Positions 38,006 to 51,200 of a stretch of DNA of 64,000 nt are shown piece after piece. Each line of letters begins with the position of its first letter. Position 1 is the first letter of the stretch. The stretch is from assembly GCA_003117195.1 (NCBI GenBank), contig BDSI01000203.1, positions 82,161 through 146,160 of the forward strand, given 5' to 3'. The translations under genes and the position numbers were made by a program. Below the pieces are notes generated by a model. The model did no database searches. It was not told where the DNA came from and saw only the letters and a program-made list of their open reading frames with translations. Source of the DNA: Eudorina sp. 2006-703-Eu-15 (lineage: Eukaryota; Chlorophyta; Chlorophyceae; Chlamydomonadales; Volvocaceae).

Positions 38006-40311
38006 GGCGGTACATGAGGGCCTCCGGAAGGGCAGGAGGAAGGGGCCGCGGGGCGGTACAGGACCGAGTCAGGACGTCAGGGGCCCCCACACCACCCACA
38101 CTCCGGCCCTGGGCCCTGGGGTCTGGGCCTTGCACCTGGGCCCTGATGCCCGTAGAAATTAGAGGTAGAGGACAGGCGAATGGGTGGGTACATGGGTAGG
38201 TGCCGAGTATTGGGATCTGTTGGAGCGGCGCAGCTGAGCTTGCACGCGGCTGTACGGGTTTGGTCTGCAACTGGATCTGGATCTGACCCAACACAAAGCA
38301 TTAAGAGCCCCATAATGCTGCAAGCAGGCGCGCCGCGCACCTGTGGGATGTGCGCTGTTTAAGGGGTTTTGAACGTAACCGAGCGACCCATGGGTCAGGG
38401 TTCAGGGACGATATCTTCTGGTCGCCAGGCAGTGGTAGGGTATGGCACGGTGCCCTGGGCACTGAGATGCTCAACAAGAGCAGCGAGGTGCGCGTCGGTA
38501 GATAGAAACAAGGAGGAGGAGAGGACGGCTGGACGAATCGTTTTGGGAGCTGCTGGGACCTGGGAGCCGCCACGGGCTGGAACGGGCGCGGGACGCGTCG
38601 GAGAGCCGGCTGCAAGAAGTGACGGCGTCAGACAGACGCCAAGGTGGAGCGACGGGGGCGGCGGCCAAAGCAAACGTGGCGAAGGAGCGTGCGGCGCTGT
38701 GATAGGGAGCACCGCAGCACCGCGCGTGAGCAGCAGCCCTGGCCGTCATGCAGGGGCCGGTAGCAGATGCTGGGGCGGCTGGCGGGACGGCCGCAGCCAT
38801 TGCGACGCCGGAGGAGCAGGCGCAGCGACGCAGCTGATTTTGGTATGCATGCCAAATCGAGCAGGGAGCTCATGGGAGATCGAGACCTTGGGGCGCTCGG
38901 GGACTAGCGATGTCGAAAAAGAAAGGCAGGACCTCCTCTGCCGGAAGAGGCAAGGCGCCTGTCCATGTAGCTGCTGATAGGTCGTGGGGTGCGGTGCAGA
39001 GGAGCAAAGCTGCTCACACATGTATTCGCCGGCGAGGTTCGGTGGATGGCTGCGCGCGACCCCTGCCCGTTCACGCTTCCCCTCGAGAGGTATGCGGGTT
39101 TATGGATGTCCAGGAGGAGGCAGTGTGCCTTGTAGGCGAATACTTCCCGCATGTCGGCTGCTGCATACAGCTGCTGCTGGGCACCATTACGCGCGGCCGG
39201 ATACGGTAACGTTGATGGTACCCGGGCGGCGGGGTGACAGGCGGTGGTGACGTCCAACGGCACCTAGAAGGCAGGCGACGTTTACGCTCGGTCGATGGAG
39301 CGCCGCAGCGCCACAGCCTGCACGTCTTTAGGTGATGGGAGGGTGCCAACGCGCCTGTTGACGTCTTGCTGAGCATGGTCGGATAGGGATTGCGGTCTTG
39401 CTGAGCATGCTTGGGCTGAGCCGCCGGCCCCGTGCAATGTTTAGCCTGTAGTGTGTGCCTACCAATGTGATCAATGGGAAGGGGGCTGGTCTGATAGGCG
39501 TCAGTGCATGCATGTTCCGTAGTTCCACTGCACGCCGAGGGACCGAAGACATCGAACCATTCGTTCAGTCGTGTACGGTACGCATGTAATGGGTGTGTAC
39601 GGGCTCTGTCTGTACGACATGCCAAGAGCGCCGCGACCCGCTCTCAAGCCACTCTTCAGTGTCTGCTGAGCCACAGCAGCTTCGTGGAAGTACGGGTATC
39701 GTATGAGGGCTGACGGCATTCATCCCGTGTCATGGTGCTGCCGGTCCCTGCCTGTATTGGAGTATAGCCTCATTGTGTCCAGCCATATGTCCTCACCTCA
39801 GTGCTGTACATCAATCGATAGACGACGGCTGAGTTACAATGGGGACTGCGCAGGCACTGTCTTGTCCTGCCGGCGTGTCAAAAGGCACGTGTCCCAGCGG
39901 GCCGTTCATCGGTCGGGCGCGTGGCCGTTCGCTCCCTCAGGGGCCTCCAAACGAGACGCCGTCAACCGGATCGGGCAGCCGCCACCCTTTTCTGCCCTGC
40001 CCAAGACACGCAGCGCACATGGCGGACCAGGGTCGGGACCTAACAGGAGCAGGGTAAGGGGGGAAGTGCGTCTGGCGGCGACGCTCCATCGCCCGTGATG
40101 ACCGCACATCTTAAGTTCCAGCGGCGCCGCAAGATCGCCAGCACTTGGTAAGTTCCCAGGTGGTAACAGACGGACCTCCGGAACTTCGATCGGGAACCGA
40201 CGCCCAGAAACTGTCCCATGGGCGGTCGCCCGGTCAGGCCTCCGCGAGGCAAGGGCCGATGCCTGATGTGGGTTGCCACGACCCGATCCAGCGCGACAGG
40301 GCGGAGAGCGC
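38006..40311. other. Interval between convergent OSCP1 and cutC genes
   Basis: About 2.3 kb. Minus-strand frames at about 38395-38530 (ending DIVPEP before a stop) and 39060-39160 (ADMREVFAYKAHCLLLDIH) look protein-like, but I could not join them into a gene or name them. They may be remains of an element or of an unrecognised minus-strand gene. Confidence 0.4.
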
Positions 40312-42385
40312 CTACGACTGCATCGCCTGTATGAGCTGCCGTACGATCTCCGCATTGGCCACATTCCATTCATAATCCTTGGGCGGGCACGATGACGCCA
40401 TGGACATACCGGGCCGCTTGTACGACATGGTGCTGACGTGGAGTCTGCATTGAGGACCGCCCGAAACCGGGGATGGTTGGACGGGAAGCGTCCATGCGGT
40501 CCAACGGATAAGCAACCGCAGTATACCGGGAAAGAGGGCACAGAAGCCCGTTGACACGTGTTCAGTACATGTATACGGCATGTGTATTGAAGCGCCTTGC
40601 AGAAAGTGCCGCGCAGCCACGCCACCATGCCATTGCCCGCCTTATCTCGTTTCGCAGCCCTTGCTGTACGACCCTCACTCCAAGTGGTCCCGCCCTCCCA
40701 CCCGCCTCCGCGCTCCGCCCTGCCGGGCCCACAACACGCGGGCCCACAACGAGCACGCGCGAGCCCGGACCCCAAATCCTGCGTCCGTACCCCTTGGCGC
40801 TGCTGTGCAGCTCGGACACGCCGGTCAGCCGGAGCAGCTCGGCCGCGTTGTCGGGTGTAACACCACCTCCTGCCAGCACAGTGATGCGACCCGCCGCCCG
40901 CTGCACCAGCATCGCGATCGTCCCAGCGCCCTGAGGCGCCCAACAGCCCAAGGAGGGGAAGGGGGCCGTGCCGCTGTAGGCCGCGTCAGCCTCCTCCCGA
41001 TCGGAACAGCCCGCATTAGTGCCCGCGCACTAACCACCGAAATGCGGCTGCTGCGGTTCATCCGCCAGATCCCGAACCGTGACTGTGACTCTATGAGGGA
41101 AGCCATGCCCGCCGCCGGCACCGTACTTGACCTCTTCGTGATGTGGCCGATGCACAGACGTCGACGAGAACCACAGGAATGACCGCACGCGGAAGGATGA
41201 CGCCGATGCAAAAATGCCACGCGCCTCCGAAACCCTACACGTCCGTCATACTGCAGCACCGACGTCAGGGTCGAGGGCCTGCAAACATTACGGGCATCCG
41301 TACCTGTACGGCAGTGGGCTCGCCACCGCTGGTGAGCACGCGTGGCAGTCCCAGGGCGATCAAGTCGTCAAGCGCCTGCAGTTGGGGCCGGCAGTCTCTT
41401 GACATGCTCGCCCGAATGTGAGAGCTTCGCATTAGGAGGGGCTGGAGGCCGCGTGCGTCGCGCGTCCTTGCCACAGTCCGATCCGCCTGATGTAATGTCC
41501 GCCTGATGTAATGTCCGGCGGTGTTCGCTGTAACATTCATTTAACCATTCATTCATGCGTTCATACTCAAGGTTGCTTTGTTTGCGGGGCTCTCGCCTTA
41601 CCTTCACGAGATCGGCAGTCATGTCGAACGCCCGGTGAAACGTGGCGTCAAGGCCCTGCCACACCACGGTCGAGTTGTTGGGTGTTTGTGTACAGGAGGA
41701 CGTTCCTTGAGCAAGGACAAGACACAGTGTTGCCGCCGGCCTGCGATCCTAGTTTTGCTCTCCCCCTCAGCGTCCTGGTGCGCGTGCACTGTTGCTCTTG
41801 ACGTTCAGTGCATGGCTGTGCCCGCTGGGAAGTGTGATGTCCATGGAGGAGTCGTTCCGATCCAAACGCCAGCCGCTGACCCACATCTGTTCGTGATTAT
41901 CGTGATTCGGGTATCAATGGGAATAATAGGGGTATTGTTGGGAAACCATACCAGGTCCTTGGCTTGTTGCCATAGGCGGCCTGTCGTGTCCATGTCTACG
42001 GTGCCGTCGGGTCGAAGGCACCCAAACACGACACCGTCTGCTCCAAAAGATTTGGCGACGTGGATGTCTTCCATCATCACCTGCAAAAGTTGAAGCGAAA
42101 TGCCATGATGTGCCAAATTGACAGTGTTTGCATCCACAATTCAAAAAGCCGTGGGCACGTTCTTACAGATTGGTCCTCCTCGCTGTACACGAAATCCCCT
42201 CCACGAGGACGAATCATCACCATAAGCTTGCCCTTGAAGGCGCTACGACATGCCTTGATTTGACCCGCTGACGGAGTAAGCCCGCCTTCGCATAGAGCGG
42301 AACACAACTCAACTCGGGCCGCACCGCCCGATTGGGCTGTGATCGCGCTATGTATGCTATCTATGCACACTTCCAGCGCAACCAT
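40312..42385 (-). CDS. cutC: CutC family protein (copper homeostasis protein homologue)
   Basis: Six exons on minus: 42385-42167, 42080-41952, 41655-41602, 41375-41304, 40930-40791 and 40444-40312. They give 248 residues, the usual CutC length. Introns are phase 0 except the last (phase 2), and every join keeps frame. Family motifs occur in order: LEVCIDS and [12 protein letters not shown] with EGGLTPS near the N-terminus, [10 protein letters not shown], then [38 protein letters not shown], and finally [14 protein letters not shown] and ELHSSAK. This is a TIM-barrel protein. Bacterial CutC was linked to copper tolerance and the human homologue binds Cu(I), but the reaction remains unclear. 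The start is the ATG immediately before the first beta-strand, leaving no targeting peptide, so a cytosolic place is likely. Its 5' end faces the broken glycosyltransferase across a motif-rich interval. Confidence 0.94.
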
Positions 42386-43056
42386 GTCCTATTGTGCAGA
42401 TTATTGGGAAAGTCTACGCTAGACACATAGAAGCACACACAGGAGCAAGCTGCTAATAATAACGTAAGCAAGACATGCTGACAATAGGAACAATGCCATG
42501 CACGAAAGAAATACACACTTCCCGGTACAGTCACGCTCCAACCGCCCAACTGCCTGCCTCGGTCCTGGTCTTCTCCCTGCTGCCCCAAGCCTAGTTCTTC
42601 ACCCTGCAAACGCAAAACAGAGACATCAACGCGCTCTAAGTACCCACGCGTTTTTGCCACACGTTGAGGACAGTCGTCATGAGCAACACTTTTGCATACC
42701 AAAATGTTACGCATGTTTGGTGCCCTTTGAACATGAAGAACCAAGTGAACGTTGATGAACAAATGCGAACAGTTGTGAACAGCCCTGGATGTTCACGCGC
42801 GTGTTCAGGGCTTTGTTCTTGTTCACATACTTTGTCGTACGTCTGTTCACGGACTGTTCATCGACTGTTCACGGACTGTTCACCGCTTGTTCAGTGTCTT
42901 GTTCACACCCGCGTTCAGGCCACGTATTGACTTGGAGAGGTCCTATTCCTTTCACTTACTGCTCTATCATTATGATAGCATGAAACAACAAGTACATTCA
43001 TGGACCATTAGTTGCAAATTATCACGCCCAGTGAGCTCACCTAAGGACTCGCTGAG
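42386..43056. other. Interval between cutC and the broken glycosyltransferase
   Basis: A 671-base intergenic region containing the TGAAC/GTTCA cluster described separately. No coding exon was found, although the true N-terminal exon of the glycosyltransferase could lie here. Confidence 0.5.
42727..42917. promoter_or_regulatory. Cluster of TGAAC / GTTCA motifs with mirrored orientation
   Basis: Four TGAAC words (about 42727-42780) are followed by ten GTTCA words (about 42790-42917), mostly as tgttcac or tgttcag. The two words are reverse complements, so the cluster changes orientation near 42785. The longer ggactgttca block is repeated at 10-16-base spacing. It sits upstream of the cutC start (42385, minus) and upstream of the glycosyltransferase remnant. 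Confidence 0.55.
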
Positions 43057-45891
43057 TTGGCCTGCTGCGGCCACGCTGTTTTGGCGCGAATGGTGCCCCG
43101 TGCGGCGCCCGAGGACTCTGCGGCTCTCCACGCCTTTGACCATGTGTGGGGCGCGAAGCTGATGGCTGAGTACGAGGCGGGCCTGGCGCTGAACGCGACT
43201 GTGACTTGGGTCATGCACTGCGGCGGCTCCATGGGAACTGAGGCGTACAACCTTGTGCAGTACATGGAGGGCAGTCTGCGGCTGCATGCGCAGATCCAGC
43301 GCGGGCGGCCGTTCTGTGAGCACGTGGACGTGCTGTCGGGCACGCCGACCGCGTTCTCCGACCGGATACAGCGGCTGCGCCACCTGACCGGCTACCTCCC
43401 CTCAGACATCATGATCCACCACAAGGACTACCGCCAGCTGGCGGCTTGGCCCTGGCCGCCCAACAACTCCACCTCATACCTGATTGGGCGTTACATGTGG
43501 GAGGTGGATCGGGTGCACCGGCAGTGGGCTGATCAGATGAAGCACGAGCTGGACGAGGTGTGGGTGCCCTCGCACTGGCACGCCGCGTCGGCAGAGGAGC
43601 AGGGTGTCCCGCGGGACAAAGTGGTGGTGATCCCGGAGAGCCTGGACTCGTACCTATACGACCCGGGCATTTGGGAGCCGCTGACGTTGCCCCGGCAGCG
43701 TCGGGTGACGTTCCTCGCGGTGTTCAAACTGGAGGATCGCAAGGGCTGACAGGTGCTGCTGGCGGCATACCTGAAGGTGGGTTTGGAAAGTGGGGTTGAA
43801 ACGCCGAACTGGGTTGTGCGTTGCGGTATGTGGACGCCCCGCTGAAGCGGCTGGCGGGGATGACGGAGTGAATTGGGGCGATCACCTCCTTGACCTGGCG
43901 CCCACCGATTACCACAGCGTGGTTGTTCGTTCGTGCCGTGTTCCACGATAGCGCGAACGAAACCTCTATAACGGCGGCTACTGAGGGCGGGCAGCACCCG
44001 CGGCCCCTTGCACCGCTTGCTGGTGCGTGCAGGCCTTACGCGAGTACAACGACACGTCCCTCTTCACCACACCGTCAACCACCCGGACATATCCTACCGG
44101 CGAGACCTCATCTACGAAAAAATGAACGCCTTCCTACGCGAGAGCAACGACTCGTACCTGCAGTCCCTCAGCCTGGGTGCAAACTCTCCGATCGACGCGC
44201 CGCACGTTTTTGTGATTGGGCAACATCTGTCGCAGCACGAGATGATCCGGATCTACGCCTCGGCAGACGTCTTTGTCGTGCCATCGCGCGACGAGGGCTG
44301 GGGACTGCCGTACATGGAAGCCATGAGCATGGGCAAGCCCATCATCGCGACCAACTGGAACTGCATGACGGAGTTCCTCCGGCCGGACTTTGCGTTTTTG
44401 CTGAACTACACCATTGCGCCGGTGCGCACAATGGACAAGTGGTTTCAGGGCGCCATGTGGGCCGAGCCCAGTCAGGAGGACCTTATCTACGCCTTCCTGG
44501 ACGCGTACGAACAGGGCGGCGGGCTGCAGGAGCTGGGCCAGCGTGCGCGGCAGCAGGTCGTGAGCCTGTACGACAATGAAGTCGTGGGCCGCCAGATCAC
44601 GGCCCGCCTGGCGGAGATCAGCGCCAAGCTGGCGCCGCGGGCGGACCGGCCGGCCAAGCGGCTGGACATGTCCAAGGACCCCATGCCTGTGGACGTGCAC
44701 CTTGTGCGGCATGTCGCCGCTTTCCCGCGTGATGACCCACCGCACCGGCGCGGCGATCAAGATCGCGGTGGTGACCACTGCGCCGCCGCGCCGCTGCGGC
44801 ATCGCGACCTTCAACACGGCACTCATGGACGCGCTGAAGCCGCTGCTGCCGCCGGGCAGCTCCGTGGAGACCTTCCCGCTCATCTATGACGTGGAGATGC
44901 CCAAGTCCCTGGACGGCAGCGTCGTGGACAATGCCCGCCATCCGTCAGAAGAACTTCGGGGACTACATGGCCGCCGCGCAGGCGATCAAAACGAGGGCTT
45001 CCACGTGGCGCTGCTGCAGCACGAGTTCGGGATCTGGGGCGGCACGTACGGCAGCTTCATCGTTTCACGCGCATGCTGACGGTGCCGTCCGTCAGCATCG
45101 TCCACACCCTCTCGGACAATCTGTACGACGAGCACCAGTACATTCTGCAGCACCTGGCGGGCGCTTCGACGGCCATCGTGGTGATGTCGGAGGCGTCTCG
45201 GAACAAGCTGGGCGCGTACCACGGCGTGGCCGCCGAAAAGGTCGCGGTGCTGCCGCACGGCGCGCCGCGGCTGACGGGCGTGACGGCGGAGGAGGCCAAG
45301 GCCGCGCTCAACTTGACGGGCAGGACGGTGCTCATGACCAACGGGCTCATACACCCGGGGAAGGGCATCGATCTGGCGCTGGCGGCGCTGCCGGCGGTGG
45401 TCAAGGAGTTCCCGGACGTGGTGTACATGATTGTGGGCGAGCCGCATCCGGACTGCGGCAAGATCTGCGACGAGCACTACAAGCACCTGCTGAACATGGC
45501 GGCCGACGCTCGTATCCGCGACAACGTCCAGTTCGTGCGGGCGTTCCTGGACGACGACCTGCTGACGCGGTACATGCAGGCGGCGGACCTGTACGTCCTG
45601 CCGTACAGGGACCGCATCACGACCAACTCGGGCACACTCACGATGGCGCTGGCGGCCGGCAAGGCGTGCGTGTCGACACCCTTTGATCACGCGGCCTCGG
45701 CGCTGGTGGGGCGCGGCCGACTGGTGGAGTTCGACAATGCCGATTCGCTGCAGGAGGGCATCTTGGACGTGCTCCGGGATGAGGGGCTGCAAGTGCAGTA
45801 CCAGAAAGCTGCGCGCGAGTACGCGACCCACATGGACTGGCTGACAGTGGCAAAGGGGTACCTGGCGTTATTGCAAAACGTGACCGCGTAA
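43057..45891 (+). pseudogene. Broken tandem GT4-like glycosyltransferase, one intron, partly bacterial in style
   Basis: A first unit (from 43057; ATG also at 43090) reads IGRYMWEVDRVHRQWADQM and VIPESLDSYLYDP, then meets TGA at 43747-43749 exactly where a Trp is expected in the RKGWxVLLAAY motif. A likely intron (43777-44032) follows. The frame then shifts near 44060 before NHPDISYRRDLIYEKM, SADVFVVPSRDEGWGLPYMEAM and the nucleotide-sugar E-x7-E region. A second unit has APPRRCGIATFNTALMDAL, HVALLQHEFGIWGG, HTLSDNLYDEHQY and LPHGAPRL, with shifts near 44700-44750, 44940, 44990 and 45062. The last 272 codons (45073-45891) are intact. The CGIATF and QHEFGIWGG motifs are those of bacterial GT4 enzymes, suggesting bacterial ancestry. 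Breaks could be decay or assembly error, but neighbouring spliced genes show none. The 44700 shift could instead be the border between two genes. Confidence 0.78.
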
Positions 45892-48225
45892 GAGCGCGAG
45901 TGCAGAGAGGGAGGGATGTTAAGAGTATCGGGTGGGGTTTGAGGTGGCTTGCGGGATTGGGGCTGGGACAGGGGCCGGGTTCGAGAGAGAGGGGGTGTGC
46001 GGAGGGCAAGCAACTGGCAGCAGACGGGGAGACGACTGTAAGCAAATGCGTGCGCGTACAACGATACGTCGTTGAACCGGCAGAGCGATATACTCGGACC
46101 CTTGACTGACTCGCTGAAGTCGGCGCTGCATGGCAGCCCTGCCGACGCTGCCGACGTGTCATATCCAAAAGCGGAGGATGCATGGACTCGTTGATGCTGT
46201 GACCCTTGTGACAATACGTCGAGGGTCAAGACAACTTATTGCACCTTGGCGATACCAGGGCGCGGGCCGTTGCGCAGACTCCGTCCGTGCTGTTACTTGC
46301 TCCGCGCGAGCAGTGCAACGTGCTCTTCTTTGGAGACTGACGCGAGGGCGCCGCGGACGTCCAGGGTGGGCAAACACCTGTGTGCGGGGTGATATGCTGT
46401 GCTGTGCTATGTGTTTATGTGTGTTGCTCGGACTTGGTCTGCTGTGCGCAGCGGATGCTGGTGATATCATATGACCGATTCGTTCTTTTAGAGATGTTTT
46501 CTTCTTGGTTATCAGCAATGGGAGGTGAAGCAGCTTGCCAACGCGGGTGGGCTGGCTGGCAGGTGCCGGATTATTTTCCGTACAGTGCCGGGGAGCGATT
46601 GAGTGTTGTCGGGCACCTACGACGTAGTTAAGCGAGCCTCTGGCCGTTTTTCCCCCGAGTTCAGCACTCGGTTGGCTTGCATGGCAGGCGCTTAAGCGTG
46701 CGGAGATATGCACAAACGGGGGCTGCTTGACGACGCCTTGCCAGGCGAATAAGGGCCCATGCCGGGATCCGTTCGGACCTGGTGGACCGACGTCGTCCTT
46801 GGATACGCTGTTGCGGTGTTTCCCCGCACCTGTGTTGTCGAGTGCAGGAGTGCGCGACCGGATCGTCGCCCTCGAGACTCTTTGGGTCCTTCCTGAACTC
46901 AAGGTTCATAATGGAAGCGGGGATGACAGAGGCCTTGCCATGTTCCAACAATCACAATGTCGTTCCGTGGCATCCTCAAATCGCAACGGCCCCACCGCAC
47001 GCAAGGGTAGCCCGTAGGCTCGGCCCAAAGGATTTCCGCTTGAAACGCTTCAACAACTCCACTAGAAATTAATGTAGATAGCCTAGTATGTGCAAATCAG
47101 CACAGATCCAGAGTGTGTTGTTACAAAGTTGGAAGGAAAATAGCGTTACAGCCTTACAACCAACCTTACAACCAGTATCGGAGCTGAAGAAGTTGGCGGT
47201 TGGCTACAACAGGAAGATTAGAGCGACTCCGTAAGACTCGTAATTCAAATTTCGCACTGTAAATCAAATATTTCACATCATTGAAGACCACATCCAGTGC
47301 GCATGGAAAGCCAAAATCTATTATCATAATTCTTCAGAAGTCTCACTCGCAACTTACAATAGCTGCTGCAAGTCTGTACTTCCACGCCGCATATGATCCA
47401 TTTGTTCGTCAGAATGCCACAGCTCACTCTGACCGTACCGTTGCAAGGCACGAAGCAGTAGCTAGTGCTGTCAAAGCGTTAATCCAGACACCCTGGTTGG
47501 AGCTGCTTGCTTCTCGGGATGGCTCATCCAAGGCCACAGTAACCTAACAGGGGTAAACAAGTTAGGGCACAAATGGTTCGTCGTTGTGCCAGTAATGACG
47601 AACGACCTCTTTGCACTGACTGGTGCCGAGCCTTATAACATGCATTTGGGCGGGAAAACCACTTGTCGTACACACCACCGCCCGGCCGCCACGCAACCTG
47701 GCGCATCCAGACGGGGGAGCAAGCCTGATCATCAGAAATGGTGTTTGATGTTCAGCCTGAACCACGAGGCCCCACGGTCCCGACCTAACCTTGGGTCTGA
47801 TGACGAACCCACGTCAGGCATACTAGCGTCGTAAGCGCACCCGAGGAGCTCACTCGCGGCCTGATCTCGGGTGCCGGTGCGTATGGCGGACACAACCCTA
47901 AGCTTCAAGGGAAAACGGCGAGCAACATAGACAGCAGCGGGGCCGCCTCTGCGGCTGGTGCCGGCCTGGAGGGTGGTAGCGGCTGCGACATGGGCGTGAG
48001 GGCATGGAGCTCCCACGGCGACAGCGCAAGTGACGAGGACCACATCAAGATCGACATGACTGTGTTGTTCCGAAAGGTCCGGTGTTCAGCCTCTGATCGC
48101 CTCCGTCCTAATTGCCCGGTGCACTGCCATTGAACCGGCCCCCTGCAAGCCTTGGAGTTGAGTTCTCCATTGAACGTTCTCAGACATACGGTATCCCTCC
48201 CGTTCATCACTCAGGGGAATCGCTC
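45892..48225. other. Intergenic interval between the glycosyltransferase remnant and the MFS gene
   Basis: About 2.3 kb. The part from 47040 to 47500 is notably AT-richer. Only short ORFs without recognisable content occur. The MFS promoter should lie near its right end. Confidence 0.5.
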
Positions 48226-51200
48226 ATGCCCAGGCGGACGCTGAATGGTGACCCGGGGTGCATTACTTCTCCGGGAAGCGCGCCGCGGGACGTGCTTGAG
48301 AAGCAGGGGCTGCCCCGAAGCGTGGCGCGTTCAGTCTGTGAGCGTTCTAGGTGAGCGCTGGGCATGTCACCACCCCCCTGAAGTACAACACGCGCATGGA
48401 ACCGGGCCCCCGCAGGTCAGCTCGCGGCTGCTGCCGCTCTTCTTCGTCATGGTGATCATGTGCTACGTGGACAGGACCTCGCTGGCCTTCGCCGCCATCC
48501 AGCTGAACGCGAGCTTGGGCTTCTCGCCGTCTGTGTACGGCCTGGGTTCCGGCCTCTTCTTCCTGGGCTACTCTCTGTGCCAGGTGAGTCATGTCTGGCA
48601 CCCCCCGCTGGCTGATGGCGGCTGGGGGGCGGTGACCCTTAGGAGGCCCGCATCCGGACTGGCCTGCGCAGGGTTGTCGAGGCCAGGCAGGTGCAAGGTA
48701 TTTGCGGCGTGTGTAGGGGTCCGGAGGGCTTGCAGGTGAACTTGAAGCAGACACGGTTGGTTGAAGTGCCTTGTTCCGATGCACAAGGGCGTGGCGGGTT
48801 CGTTGATTGCCGTGGGCTCCCTCACTGTCTGCCCAGCGGCGGCGGACGGGGAAAGGTGCACGTGTAAGGGCCACGTCCAAAGCGCGGCCGCAGCCGCACT
48901 CGATCGGGCTGACGGGAGCAGGGGCCCTTGTTCGCAGCACTGCCGCACACGGCTGCTGCCTCATCGGGTGCCCCACAGCCCCTTGTCCGGCCTCCTAGAT
49001 CCCGAGTAATCTGCTGCTGAGGCGGTTCGGCGGCCCCACGTGGCTGGCCGTGGTCATCGACACCTGGGGCCTGGTGGCCAGCGCCTTCGCGGTCATGAAC
49101 ACGGCCTCCCAGTTCTACGTCCTGCGGCTGCTGCTGGGCGCCACGGAGGCGGGCGCTTTCCCGGGCATGTGGTATGTGCTGACCACCTTCTACCCTTCTG
49201 ACCAGGTGTGCGCCAGCAGTCGTCCGTCGCCCGTCCACCCGCTGCGCTGCCTCCCCGCCGTGACATGGCGGCTTCCCCGCGTCACCTGTGCGAGACGCAG
49301 TTCGCACTCGATGGCCTGCTTTCGAACATCTCCAAATTTGATCGTCAGGATGCGCTGGATGAGATGTTTTACTCGATTTCTCCTGACGCATGTTTGCCCA
49401 TCAATATTAGACTAAAACAAAGGCCGCTCGGGTTCTGTGTCATATGCTGTTGCAGCGGCTCTTGTGTGATGCTCGTGCCTGTTGCGTTGCGTACCTGTTG
49501 GCCGCGTAATGCCTCACTGCTCGGCGGTGCGTACATGCTTTCTGGCAGTGCCCGACATTTTCCTGCGTCCCAAACCTGTGGGCCGCACTGGGCGCGCGCA
49601 GACCACCTTTCCGTTCACGGTGGTGGAAGCGGGCATCTCGCTTTCGCACGTGGTGGCCGCGCCGCTGGCCGCTGCGTGTCTCTCGATGGACGGGCTGGCG
49701 GGGCTAGCGGGCTGGCGCTGGCTGTTCCTGCTGGAGGGTCTGCCGACGCTGGTGCTGTCGGGTGAGTGAGCGCCGGGAGGGGTCCGCGATTGCGCCGCGC
49801 TGCAGAGCCGCAGCACCACATAACCACAGGTGGCCGTTCGATTGGCTGTGTTGCTGCCAGAAAGTGTGGCCTGTGGCGCACGCTGGGACCGCAGCCACGT
49901 GTGTCGGTGCTTGCCGTCGCGCACCTCACAACGCGGGTTGGTGCTTGCTTTGCGCGGGCAGTCCCTGCGCCTCGACCTTGTAGCCAGACGGAATTCCCAC
50001 CTGCACGCCCGGGGGGGGGTCTCCGTCCTTGGCGCTTCCGGTTACACCTGCGCAGTCGTGATGTACCGCTGGCTGCCCCACAGCCCGGAATCGGCGGACT
50101 TCCTGACAGCGGCCGAGCGCAGGGCGCTGGTGCAAAGGTGCGCGTGGCCAGTACAACGTATTTGGATGTCCGTCTCCTTATCAGGACGTCATGTTGGTGC
50201 CGGGCCTCGCTGCGGGCTCCCTCCCTTCCAACCTGGGCGCCGACCCTGCGAGCGGCAGCCTCCCGCAATTAAGCCTGTCAGTGCTGTAACCTCATGCCTA
50301 CACACACAGTTATCTTTTACACACGGTCGGGCGGGTCTCTTATCTAAACACATACATGCTCGTCATATCCCTGGCGAAGCTGGCGTACCTCTTAGACATG
50401 ATGCACCGTAGGTTTATGAGGCGGCAACGGGTTGGTCTCGTAGGCAGAGTTGGCATTGCCGTGCCTGTGCTTGAACCCCTACATCTGCAGACTGGAATCG
50501 AGTGACCGTGACGGGACGGTGGCCAACGGCGGCAGCAACCTTGCCCCCCCGGGCACCCTCAAGTGCGTGTCCAGTGTCGCGGGCAACATGGCCGGTGGTG
50601 GCGCCGTGAAGCGGTCCAAGGCGCACGGCCTGGGAGGCGTCAGCAACGTCGGTGGCAGCGGAGTCGGCGGCCATGCCAACGCTGCAGGGTCGGTCTGGAC
50701 GGCTATCCTGCCCGCCATCACCAACAAGTGCGTTGCGTTGCTTAGCTAGACTGCATGCCGTTACTCGTTAAGAGGGGAGTGCAAATTCTGAGCGAGCCCT
50801 CTTTGGCGGCCTCCTTTAGATGCCCTGGGCTTTCAAACGCCTGTCGTGCTGCCGATCGGGTGTGAGGGTCTGAGTGGACTGGCTGGCAATGCAACCGCGC
50901 GGTATCTTCCTTATCCGGTGATACGTGTACCCTGTGGGGCGGATGGCCCTGCGTCAGTCTTATGCTGGTGACCCCTGCTGTGGTGGTGTGTTGATTGTGG
51001 GCGTGGTACAGTAACTTGCTCGGCTCTGGTGGCTGCGCCGCAGATACGTTTGGTACATGGGCGCGATCAAGTTCATTCGCGACATCGCCTCCTTCGGCAT
51101 CATCTTTTGGGCGCCCACCATCGTCAACTCCATGCTGCAGGATATGGTGCGTCCGGGCTATCGCATCGCCTTGTGCCGCGATGGCAACGATGCGACATCC

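Noticed and set aside
43747..43749. TGA in the glycosyltransferase read as selenocysteine.
   Set aside because: The position corresponds to a conserved Trp, and several frameshifts follow; a nonsense change is the simpler reading. I did not search for a SECIS element beyond this.
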